12,305 nucleotides of DNA from DASSHC01 sp035693105. GTDB taxonomy: Bacteria > Chloroflexota > Chloroflexia > Thermomicrobiales > Thermomicrobiaceae. Below are positions 5,097 to 12,167 of this stretch, one piece after another. The notes beneath the pieces are model-generated. The model saw nothing but the letters and a program-made list of their open reading frames with translations. It was not told the DNA's origin and made no database searches. Position numbers and translations under genes: made by a program. The stretch is from the NCBI GenBank assembly GCA_035693105.1, contig DASSHC010000305.1:1-12305 (forward strand), in the 5' to 3' direction. Numbering within the stretch: the stretch's first letter is position 1; every line of letters starts with the position of its first letter.

Positions 5097-6850
5097 GAGG
5101 CCACCCCCTCAGTTTGCGCGGCGAGCCGCAGCAGCGCGGCGAAGCGCGAGCCCGGGTCGGCGGCCAGCGCCGGGCGCGGCCCGTACTCGCGCACCCGCCC
5201 CTCCTCCAGCACCAGGATCTCGTCGGCGTAGGCGAGGGTCGCCAGGCGGTGGGCCACGATGATGCCGGTGCGGCCGGTCAGCAGCCGGCCGAGCGCGGCT
5301 TGCACCAGCCGCTCGGTGGCCGGGTCGAGCCGCGAGGACGGCTCGTCCAGGATGACCACGTCGGGATCGCGCAGGAAGACGCGGGCGCAGGCGAGCAGTT
5401 GGGCCTCGCCGGCCGAGAGCCCGAGGCCGCCGGGGCCAAGCGGCGTCTCCAGCCCGCGGGGCAGCCCACGCAGCCAGTCGCCCAGTCCCAGCGTCTCCAG
5501 CACAGCGGCGAGCCGCTCGTCCGGCACGGCGTCGTCGAAAAGCGTGAGGTTGTCGCGCAGGCTGGCGCTGAAGAGGTGGATCTCCTGTGTCACCAGGCCG
5601 ATGCGCGCCCGCAGCGCCGCCAGCCGGACCGCGCGCAGGTCGACACCGCCCAGGCGCACCGCACCGGTTGTCGGATCGTGGAAGCGGGGGATCAGCCGGG
5701 TCAGCGTCGTCTTGCCGCTGCCGGTGCGCCCGACCACGCCCAGCACGCGCCCCGGCTCCAGGCGCAGCGTGACGTCGCGCAGCACCGGGGTGTCCTCGGC
5801 GTAGGCGAACGAGACGCCGTCCAGCTCCAGCGAGAGCCGGCCCGGCGGCAGGGCCGCGCCGGGGCCGTCGACCAGGCGCGGCGTGGTGCGCAGCAGCGAC
5901 TCGACGCGGCCGATGCTGGCGTCCGCCTGCTGCAGGTCCTCGATCTCCTTGCGCACCTGCTCGATCGGCAGGCGCACCAGCTCGAGGTACTGGAAGACGA
6001 GATAGACCGCCCCAATGGTCAGCGCGCCCGCGTGGTAGCGCATGGCGCTCAGGGCGAAGGCGAGGGCCAGCGCGAGGCCGAAGAGGCCGTAGGTGGTGGC
6101 GAAGAGGGAGTAGCCCCACATCCCGGCCCGCCGCGTCGGCGGGAGCCAGGCGCGCATCACCTCGGCGCAGCGACGGAGCACGAAGGCGCCGGCCCGGCTG
6201 GAGCGGATGTCCTCCAGCCCGGCCAGGTACTCACCCAGGAAGCCGTAGAAGTCGGCGCTAGCCTGGCGCTCGGCGGCCCAGGCGGGGGTGGCCGCGGCCC
6301 GGATGCCCAGAATGGCGCCCGCGCCCAGCAGGAAGAGGAGGCTCAGCCCCAGGCCGATGCGCCAGTCGACGACGATCAGGAGCGCCAGCACCGCCAGCAT
6401 CAAGAGCACGTTGCCGAGCACGTAGACCACGAAGCGCGAGAAGAAGCGCGCCAACGTGCCGACGTCGCCGTCCACGCGCTCGATCAGCTCGCCGGGCGTG
6501 TGCGCGTTGTGGAAGCTGGCGTCGAGCCCGAGGAGGTGGGCCAGCAGGTCGGCGCGCAGCGCGTTGGTCGCCGCCCAGCCCACGTTCTCGGCCACGTAGG
6601 TCTCGGCCACGGCCACGCCCTGGCCCAGCACGGCCAGGACTAGCGACAGCAGCGCCAGCAGGGTCAGCGCGCGCAGCGGCGCGCCCGCGGTTGCCTGGTC
6701 GACGAAGCGGCTGCCGACCAGCGGCGCGGCCACCTGCACGCCGATGGTGGCGCCGAGGATCAGCGCCAGCAGCAGCATGCGGGGCCACTCCGGCCGCAGG
6801 TAGCGGGTCAGCAGCCGGCGGTAGCGCGCCAGCGAGCCTGGAGCGCGCAT
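5093..6850 (-). CDS. ABC exporter half-transporter with catalytic glutamate but degenerate signature LSAGE (first subunit of heterodimer)
   Basis: 585 residues: six predicted membrane helices (about 24-44, 60-80, 139-160, 164-184, 247-268, 275-293), then a nucleotide-binding domain (about 337-575). Motifs: Walker A GRTGSGKT 374-381, Q-loop Gln422, signature LSAGE 478-482 in place of LSGGQ, Walker B VVILDEP with catalytic Glu503, H-loop His534. The noncanonical signature pairs with the degenerate Walker B of the partner, and the intact Walker B here pairs with the partner's LSGGQ, giving one consensus and one degenerate ATP site. The ATG at 6850 is supported by GGAGG five bases upstream (6856-6860). 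It is the first gene of the two-gene unit. The LSAGEAQLLA form of the signature is, to my knowledge, typical of one exporter subgroup rather than damage. Confidence 0.92.
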   Translation of the reverse strand: MRAPGSLARYRRLLTRYLRPEWPRMLLLALILGATIGVQVAAPLVGSRFVDQATAGAPLRALTLLALLSLVLAVLGQGVAVAETYVAENVGWAATNALRADLLAHLLGLDASFHNAHTPGELIERVDGDVGTLARFFSRFVVYVLGNVLLMLAVLALLIVVDWRIGLGLSLLFLLGAGAILGIRAAATPAWAAERQASADFYGFLGEYLAGLEDIRSSRAGAFVLRRCAEVMRAWLPPTRRAGMWGYSLFATTYGLFGLALALAFALSAMRYHAGALTIGAVYLVFQYLELVRLPIEQVRKEIEDLQQADASIGRVESLLRTTPRLVDGPGAALPPGRLSLELDGVSFAYAEDTPVLRDVTLRLEPGRVLGVVGRTGSGKTTLTRLIPRFHDPTTGAVRLGGVDLRAVRLAALRARIGLVTQEIHLFSASLRDNLTLFDDAVPDERLAAVLETLGLGDWLRGLPRGLETPLGPGGLGLSAGEAQLLACARVFLRDPDVVILDEPSSRLDPATERLVQAALGRLLTGRTGIIVAHRLATLAYADEILVLEEGRVREYGPRPALAADPGSRFAALLRLAAQTEGVAS

Positions 6851-6967
6851 CAGCGCCTCCCCGTCGCGCCGAGGGCGGCTTGGCTGCTCTTGGTGTGGAA
6901 GGGATCACGTGGGGCGCGGTTGGCCTTACCGGCGTCTACCCGCGCGCAGGATTCGGTCTGGACAACG

Positions 6968-7033
6968 CCCATGCATCGCTCTCTCGTTGAAGAACCGCTC
7001 GGCTGCTCGACTCTTCAACGTTGGCTGCATGGG
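6968..7033. other. 66-base nested palindrome in the leader of the ABC transporter unit
   Basis: Two perfect inverted repeats are nested: outer CCCATGCA (6968-6975) with TGCATGGG (7026-7033), inner CGTTGAAGA (6985-6993) with TCTTCAACG (7012-7020). Together they would fold into one long interrupted hairpin with an 18-base apical loop, about 120 bases upstream of the ABC start codon. ACG occurs immediately on both sides, which might be a 3-base target duplication or chance. It may be a leader RNA structure, an operator or the remnant of a small mobile element. Confidence 0.5.
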
Positions 7034-7061
7034 ACGCTCCTCGTGGCTGCACGGCGGCGAA

Positions 7062-7096
7062 AACCGGACCCGGTTGCCCGACCGGATCGGATTCTA
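7062..7096 (-). promoter_or_regulatory. Weak -10-like box and dyad, possible start region for the ABC unit
   Basis: The minus strand has TAGAAT (7091-7096; 5 of 6 matches to a -10) without a convincing -35. Downstream of it is a 14-base dyad AACCGG-GT-CCGGTT (7062-7075), where an operator near the transcription start could sit. Both are suggestive only. Confidence 0.2.
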
Positions 7097-7149
7097 GCAG
7101 CCGGGCAGACGCAGATGCCAGAGGATCGGCGTTTCCTGCGCTGACAAGG

Positions 7150-7198
7150 TCTGGCGATGAATGAGGCAGGGCAGGCACGGGGGCCTGCCCCTACCGGG
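7150..7198 (-). repeat. Palindromic repeat unit 2 (GTAGGGGC family, minus orientation)
   Basis: Read on the minus strand: head CCGGTAGG, arms GGGCAGGC and GCCTGCCC around the loop CCCCGT, tail CATCGCCAGA. It forms a head-to-head pair with unit 3, with 20 bases between the cores. Its core is identical to unit 4, exactly 155 bases further along. Confidence 0.8.
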
Positions 7199-7218
7199 CA
7201 CACGCATCGCCATCATGC

Positions 7219-7258
7219 GGTAGGGGCGGCCCCCCGTGGCCGCCCTCGTTGCCCCACG
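7219..7258 (+). repeat. Palindromic repeat unit 3 (GTAGGGGC family)
   Basis: Head GGTAGG, arms GGGCGGCC and GGCCGCCC around the same loop CCCCGT. The stem differs from units 1 and 2 by paired changes, so it is still perfectly self-complementary. Inverted partner of unit 2. Confidence 0.8.
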
Positions 7259-7304
7259 CATCGGTCACAGGGGAATGGGCGATGTTGGGTGGCGGACGAC
7301 CACG

Positions 7305-7353
7305 TCCGGCGATAGACGAGGCAGGGCAGGCACGGGGGCCTGCCCCTACCGGG
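7305..7353 (-). repeat. Palindromic repeat unit 4 (GTAGGGGC family, minus orientation)
   Basis: Same core as unit 2 (arms GGGCAGGC / GCCTGCCC, loop CCCCGT on the minus strand), with tail CTATCGCCGGA. Inverted head-to-head partner of unit 5, again with 20 bases between the cores. Confidence 0.8.
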
Positions 7354-7373
7354 AAAACGGCCGTCGTTCCTCC

Positions 7374-7415
7374 GGAAGGGGCGGCCCCCCGTGGCCGCCC
7401 TCGTCGCCCCCACGC
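7374..7415 (+). repeat. Palindromic repeat unit 5 (GTAGGGGC family)
   Basis: Arms GGGCGGCC / GGCCGCCC and loop CCCCGT as in unit 3; the head is GGAAGG instead of GGTAGG. It lies 20 bases past the stop of the two-VWA gene and could act as its 3' mRNA hairpin. The whole gap 6851-7435 holds units 2-5, the nested palindrome and weak promoter-like sites; I see no gene in it. Confidence 0.8.
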
Positions 7416-7435
7416 CATGCCTTCCTGGTCGGCCA

Positions 7436-10087
7436 CTAATCCGCCGCCGTCCGTTCCCCCGCCGGCTCCTCATCCTCCGCCAGTGGCGGCTGAATATCGG
7501 CCGGGCGGCGGAAGGGGCGACGCCAGCTCAGGCGGCGGGCGGCGACGTCGAGCGGCAGGAGGAGCAGGGCCAGGCCAAGCAGCCAGGGCCAGAGCGGCAG
7601 CCGCTGCTCGACCGCGCTGCTGCTTAGGCTCGGCGGCAGATCGGCCGGCTGCCGCAGCTCGTGGCCGCCGCCGCGCTCGGCCAGCAGGCTGAGCAGGGGC
7701 TCGTTCAGGCCGACGGTGCGCCCCTCGGGGCCGGGGCTCTCGACGGCGAAACCGACGGTCGCCTGGCGCGCGGTTTGCCCCCTATCTTCCTGCTCGAAGA
7801 GGACGTGGTAGGCGCCCGGCCGGTCGAGCGCCAGCGTGGTCTGGTAGCTGCCGGGCGCGACCTGGGGCAGGCTGACCTCGCGCGCCGTGCCGTCCGGCAG
7901 CCGGATGGTGGCGCGCGTGTCGAGCAGGTCGGCGAAGGTGCCGTCGGGATTCGTGCTCTCGGCCCGCAGCGTCACCAGCCGGCCGTCGGGTGCGATCTGG
8001 GCCGACACGTGGAAGTCGGGCGAGTCCGGCCCCGGAAGCGTCCAGCACACCAACTGCGGCCAGAAGCGGTTTGCGGAAGCCCAATCCGCCGCCGACCAGG
8101 CGTCCGCCCAGTCGTCGCCGGCCACGCCGGAGGTCCAGGCGACCACGCGGCCGAGGCCGTACTGCCAGTGAGCCAGCAGTGGGTCGCCGGCGGCGGTGAC
8201 CAGCGCCGTCACCGCCCGGGCGCGCGGCGTGGTCGCCTCGTAGCCCTGCAAGGTGGGGAAGTCGCCGGAGAGGTCGCGCAGCAGCGGGCTGGCGTCCTTG
8301 GGCTGGGCCGAGACCGTCCCCTCCACCTTGGCCATGGTGGTCAGGATGGCGGTCTCCTTGGCGGCGAACTCCGGGATGGCGGTGGCGCGCGCGGTGAAGT
8401 AGTAGCGTCCACCGCCCAGGTCGGCCAGGCGGCTGAGCAGATTGGTGTCGGCGTCGGAGCCGATGGCCACGGTCGAGAGGGTGATCTGGTCCGCCTGCAT
8501 CTGGCCGGTCAGCGCCTCGTAGCCGCTCTCGTCCGACTCGCCGTCGGTCAGCAGCACGATCTGCTTGACTGCCGCGCTGGCCTGGGCTGCTGCCTGGTAG
8601 GCCGCCGAGAGCGGCGGCAGAATCGAGGTGCCGCCGCCGCTCTCGATCCCGGCCACGCTCGCCTCGGCGCGCTGGATATCTGCCTGGCTGGCGAGCTGCG
8701 TCGGCGGCACGACCCACTGGTAGGTGCTCTCGAAGGCGATCACGCCGACGGTGTCGCCGGGCTGCAGCATGGCGATGGCGCGGGCGGCCGCCTCGCGCGC
8801 CATCGCCACCTTGGTCGGCTCGTCCGGCTCGGTCGAGGTCGACATGCTGCCCGACTTGTCGACCACCAGGAAGAGCGCCACGCTGGGACGCTTCGGGCGC
8901 GGCGGCGGCTGCGAGGAGACCGGCAGGATCTGGTCGAGCACCGTGCCGGTATAGCCGCCGGTGCCGTAGCTGTGCGGACCGCCAACCACTAGCAGCCCGC
9001 GGCCAAGCTGCTGCACGAAGAGCTGCAAGGTCTTCTGCTGGTCGAGCGTCAGGCTGGTGGCGGGCGTGTCGATCAGCACCGCGCCGTCGAAGTCATCGAG
9101 CGCGTCGGCGCTGGGCGGGATGCTGCCGGCGGGCCGCGTGCTGACCTGGAGGCCGTCGTTCGCGAGGATCGTAGCCAGTCCGGCGCCGTCGCCCGGCTGC
9201 CCTTCGAGCAGCAGGACGCGCCCGGCGTCCTTGACGACCGTGACTCCGCTCAGGCTGTTGTTGTCGGCGCGCGTGTCGCGCTCGGGCGCGACCTCGACGC
9301 GCAGGTCGTGGAAGCCGAGGCCGCGCAGCCGCGGCGAGAGCGTCATACGGTTGACCCCCGCCGCCAGCTTGACCGGCTCCGTTGCGGCCGGCTGCCCGTC
9401 CACCGTCAGGCGCAACTCCGCCCCCATCGCCGCGCTGCTCCGCACCGTCAGACTCAGGTCGAGCGCGTCGCCGGCGCGCACCGAGGGCGGCACGTCGAAG
9501 GACACGGCGGCGACCTCCGGCTGGGCGGGCGGAAGGGCGACGTAGTTGGCGACCGTGCCCGGCTGGAGGGCGTTCTCGGCCTGCCCGACGTTCTCCCAGC
9601 CGTCGCTCAGTAAGACGAGGTCGCGCGGCTGGCCCGGCGCTGCGGGCTGGATCGCCTGTGCCATGTCAAGCGCGTCGGCGAGGTTCGTGGCCGAACCGTC
9701 GAGTGGGCCGAGTGCGGCGCCGTCCGGCCCGGCGAGTTGCGCCTGCCGCCCGAAGGCCACGATAGCGGTGTGGCCGTCCGGGCCGAGCAGCGCGCTGGCC
9801 TGCGTCACCCAGGCCCGCGCCGCCGCCTGTTGCGCCTGGCTCATGCTGGCCGACTGATCGAGCACGAAGACGACCGAGCGTTCGATGTGGTTGGAGGCGA
9901 GGAAGGGTACGGCCAGCGCCGCCAGCAGCAGCCAGATGATGGCGATGCGCAGGGCCAGCGCGGCGGAGCGCTGCAGGCGCGGCATGGCCCGCAGCCGGGC
10001 GCGGGCGGCCAGCAGCAGCAGGAGCGGGACCGCCGGCAATGCCAGCAGCACGGGGTGCTCAAAGCGCAGCCCGCCGATCTGCTCCAC
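7436..10087 (-). CDS. Large membrane protein with two von Willebrand A domains and a glutamine-amidotransferase-like segment
   Basis: 883 residues. Two N-terminal membrane helices (about 11-29, 41-62) resemble BatA-type proteins. VWA domain 1 has the metal-site motif DQSASMS at 77-83, Thr134 and SDG 161-163. A beta-rich region and a class-I glutamine-amidotransferase-like segment follow (about 287-390: GRVLLLEG, then GLLVVGGPHSYGTGGY at 364-379). VWA domain 2 has DKSGSMS at 410-416, Thr487 in GGGTS and TDG 514-516. The remainder is beta-rich up to a final helix (about 830-849) and a short basic/acidic tail. Both MIDAS sites look intact, so both could bind a metal-coordinated ligand. The start is GTG at 10087, set by AGGAGG eight bases upstream. 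Such proteins accompany MoxR ATPases and DUF58 proteins and are thought to help assemble or activate other complexes; the client is unknown. Confidence 0.88.
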   Translation of the reverse strand: MEQIGGLRFEHPVLLALPAVPLLLLLAARARLRAMPRLQRSAALALRIAIIWLLLAALAVPFLASNHIERSVVFVLDQSASMSQAQQAAARAWVTQASALLGPDGHTAIVAFGRQAQLAGPDGAALGPLDGSATNLADALDMAQAIQPAAPGQPRDLVLLSDGWENVGQAENALQPGTVANYVALPPAQPEVAAVSFDVPPSVRAGDALDLSLTVRSSAAMGAELRLTVDGQPAATEPVKLAAGVNRMTLSPRLRGLGFHDLRVEVAPERDTRADNNSLSGVTVVKDAGRVLLLEGQPGDGAGLATILANDGLQVSTRPAGSIPPSADALDDFDGAVLIDTPATSLTLDQQKTLQLFVQQLGRGLLVVGGPHSYGTGGYTGTVLDQILPVSSQPPPRPKRPSVALFLVVDKSGSMSTSTEPDEPTKVAMAREAAARAIAMLQPGDTVGVIAFESTYQWVVPPTQLASQADIQRAEASVAGIESGGGTSILPPLSAAYQAAAQASAAVKQIVLLTDGESDESGYEALTGQMQADQITLSTVAIGSDADTNLLSRLADLGGGRYYFTARATAIPEFAAKETAILTTMAKVEGTVSAQPKDASPLLRDLSGDFPTLQGYEATTPRARAVTALVTAAGDPLLAHWQYGLGRVVAWTSGVAGDDWADAWSAADWASANRFWPQLVCWTLPGPDSPDFHVSAQIAPDGRLVTLRAESTNPDGTFADLLDTRATIRLPDGTAREVSLPQVAPGSYQTTLALDRPGAYHVLFEQEDRGQTARQATVGFAVESPGPEGRTVGLNEPLLSLLAERGGGHELRQPADLPPSLSSSAVEQRLPLWPWLLGLALLLLPLDVAARRLSWRRPFRRPADIQPPLAEDEEPAGERTAAD

Positions 10088-10148
10088 CGCCCTTCCCTCC
10101 TCTCTGAGCGCCCTCGGCTACGTGCGGCGGTCCGCTCGATCTCGTTAT

Positions 10149-10191
10149 GGTAGGGGCAGACACAGAGGCTGCCCTCGTGGCCCATCGCCGG
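10149..10191 (+). repeat. Palindromic repeat unit 6 (diverged GTAGGGGC family)
   Basis: Head GGTAGG, arms GGGCAG / CTGCCC around a 9-base loop ACACAGAGG, tail CATCGCCGG. The loop differs from the CCCCGT of units 1-5, but head and tail match. It lies upstream of the two-VWA gene and is paired tail-to-tail with unit 7. Confidence 0.65.
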
Positions 10192-10244
10192 TCGTAGTCG
10201 TGAGCGCTGCCGTTGACCCTTTCCCCGCCGCTTCCACTTGGGGG

Positions 10245-10276
10245 AGGCCGGGCAGACACAGAGGTCTGCGCCCACC
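10245..10276 (-). repeat. Palindromic repeat unit 7 (diverged GTAGGGGC family, minus orientation)
   Basis: Read on the minus strand: GGTGGGC, then arms GCAGAC / GTCTGC around the loop CTCTGT. It is the most diverged copy and an inverted partner of unit 6. The 232-base gap 10088-10319 between the two VWA genes holds these two units and no gene that I can see. Confidence 0.55.
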
Positions 10277-10319
10277 GTGGACGCGGCCGGCACCGCGGCC
10301 ACCGACAGTGCCGACGACG

Positions 10320-12158
10320 CTAAGCCCGCCGGGCGAAGACCAGCCACTCCAGCCCGAGCAGCACCAGGCCCAGCGCCGCCAGCGCCCACCACCACTCGGC
10401 TACCACCGGCTTCACATGGACCGCCGTCAGATTGGCCGCCAGCGGCGCCAGGGAAGCGCGTGGCTGAATGTCGGACTCAACTGGATCGAGCAGGTTGACC
10501 GCGAAGCCGCCGAGCACACGGCTCGGGTCGGCGGCGTCGACCAGCCGGTAGCGCCCCACCTGATCGGTGCCGGTGATCGTCAGCGCGCTGCCGCTTGCGC
10601 TCCTGCTCGCGCTCAGCGGCTCGCGGCTGCCATCGGGCCGGATCAGCAGCGCGCGGCCCGAGGCTGGCGCCGGCAGCGTCACCGGTTGGCCCGGCGCGAT
10701 GGCCATCTCCTCGCCGGCCAGCAGCTCGGAGACCGCGTTGCTGATCAGCAGCGGGAAGGCCAGCGACTTGTCGCGCCCATCCTGGGCCGGGTCGAAGGCC
10801 AGCACGACGATCGCGCGGCCGTCGAGCCGGCCATCCAGCAGCAGCCCCGCCTGGCCGCTGGAGACCACCGCTCGCGCCCAGGCCGGCACGGCCAGCCCCG
10901 GCGACGTGTCGAGCTCGAGCGCGGCCACATCCACCCCCTGCAGTAGCGGGCTGGTCTGGTCGATGGTCGTCAGCGGCGCGGCGCTCGCGGCTGGCGCCAG
11001 CAGCGGGTTTCCGGCTGGCGGATCGACCAGCAGGAGCGGGCCGGGCGGCAGCCGGTCCGGCAGCACGCCGTCGAGGACGGTCAGGTCGGTGCTGTCAGCC
11101 GCTGCATCGAAGCCGCGGGGACTGACCACGCGCAGGCGCACCGTGGGGATGGCCTCCAGCGCGCGGCGCAGCGCGTCCGGTGTGGCTGAGACCAGCAGCA
11201 CGTCGCGCGGGGAGCCGCCGGGGGCGCCGGCCTCGGCCTGGTCGTCGAGCGCCAGGCTATCGCCGGCCCCGAGCCGCACCGCGAGCCGGCTCAGCCAGTC
11301 GGGGAGCGCGACCACCAGGCCGGCGCTGCCGCGCGCCGGGAGGGCGACCTGGCGCTCGGCCACCGGCTGGCCGCTGGCGGCGTCGAGCACCTCCACCGGC
11401 GCGCGCACCGGCTCGGCTGCGCTGTTGATCAGCTCCACGTAGGCCTCGCGCCCCTGCCCGGAGGGCTGCGCCTTGACCGCCACCGACGCGATCGCCTGGT
11501 TGCCGCCGCCCGCGCCTGCCACCGGCACGAACGTCACCGGAGCGGCGAGCGCGCCCACCGGGGCGAGCGGCTCGAAGGCGCCGTCGGTCAACACGACCAC
11601 CGAGCCGGGTCGGCCCGGCTTGACGGCGATCGCCGTCTCGGCCAGCGCGAGCGCGTCGCCCAGCGCCGCCGTGCCCGACCCCGGCCGCGCAGCCAGCAGC
11701 GCCGGGCGGACCGCGCGCGGGCTCCCCTCGGCCAGCAGCGTGGCCGTGGTGCCGGCGCGCACCAGGATCACGCGGTCGCTGCCGTCCAGCCGGTCGAGCC
11801 GGCGCAGCGCCTCGGCCCGCGCCGCCGCGAAGCGGGTGTTCGCCACGTCGCCGGCCTGCATGCTGGCCGAGGCGTCGAGCACCAGCGCTACCTGCCGCGG
11901 CTGGTGGCCGAGCAGCCGGCCCGGACGCATCAGCGCCAGCCCGAGCGCGGCGGCCGCCAGGAGCTGGAGCGCGAGCAGGAGACTGAAGGGCGGGCGCCGC
12001 AGCCGGTCGAGCCCGCTGGCGGCCGGCGGCAGATCGGTCCAGAGGAAGAGCGCCGGCACCCGCACGCGGCGCGAGTGGCCGCGCAGCGCGTGAAGCAGCA
12101 GGATCGCGCCGATCACGAGGGCCGGCAGCAGGACGGCGAGCGGCAGGAGCAGCGTCAT
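10320..12158 (-). CDS. BatA-like membrane protein with one von Willebrand A domain
   Basis: 612 residues. The N-terminal two helices (about 3-23 and 58-77) with RVRVPALFLW between match the BatA (aerotolerance regulator) N-terminal family. A VWA domain follows with MIDAS motif DASASM at 95-100, Thr163 in SGTAALGDAL and TDG at 191-193. The middle is beta-rich, then comes a segment starting RDVLLVSATPDALRRAL (about 318) that resembles the amidotransferase-like part of related proteins, and a final membrane helix (about 588-606). The bulk should lie outside the membrane. The ATG at 12158 lacks a clear Shine-Dalgarno and starts nine bases after the DUF58 stop, suggesting translational coupling. 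It is probably a partner of the larger VWA protein downstream in a MoxR-type assembly. Confidence 0.87.
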   Translation of the reverse strand: MTLLLPLAVLLPALVIGAILLLHALRGHSRRVRVPALFLWTDLPPAASGLDRLRRPPFSLLLALQLLAAAALGLALMRPGRLLGHQPRQVALVLDASASMQAGDVANTRFAAARAEALRRLDRLDGSDRVILVRAGTTATLLAEGSPRAVRPALLAARPGSGTAALGDALALAETAIAVKPGRPGSVVVLTDGAFEPLAPVGALAAPVTFVPVAGAGGGNQAIASVAVKAQPSGQGREAYVELINSAAEPVRAPVEVLDAASGQPVAERQVALPARGSAGLVVALPDWLSRLAVRLGAGDSLALDDQAEAGAPGGSPRDVLLVSATPDALRRALEAIPTVRLRVVSPRGFDAAADSTDLTVLDGVLPDRLPPGPLLLVDPPAGNPLLAPAASAAPLTTIDQTSPLLQGVDVAALELDTSPGLAVPAWARAVVSSGQAGLLLDGRLDGRAIVVLAFDPAQDGRDKSLAFPLLISNAVSELLAGEEMAIAPGQPVTLPAPASGRALLIRPDGSREPLSASRSASGSALTITGTDQVGRYRLVDAADPSRVLGGFAVNLLDPVESDIQPRASLAPLAANLTAVHVKPVVAEWWWALAALGLVLLGLEWLVFARRA

Positions 12159-12167
12159 AGTGGCCGC

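Noticed and set aside
3228..5231. Long open frame on the plus strand (667 codons) over the ABC genes
   Set aside because: Antisense to an ABC gene with all motifs in place; composition is Arg/Gln/Ala-rich low complexity, and its first residues come from a palindromic repeat.
7150..7415. CRISPR array
   Set aside because: Only two repeat pairs with a 155-base period, each unit palindromic and in inverted orientation; there are no regular 30-40 base spacers.
7191..7436. Short open frames between the ABC unit and the two-VWA gene, with peptides such as VGAGPRACPA
   Set aside because: They are translations of the palindromic repeat units. Similar peptides (VGADPRVCP, VGADLCVCP) appear at the other copies, so they reflect the repeat and not a protein family.
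10088..10319. Promoter for the two-VWA gene
   Set aside because: A CATAAC box near the repeat at 10149 has no acceptable -35, so I could not support a promoter; the gene may be read from upstream.
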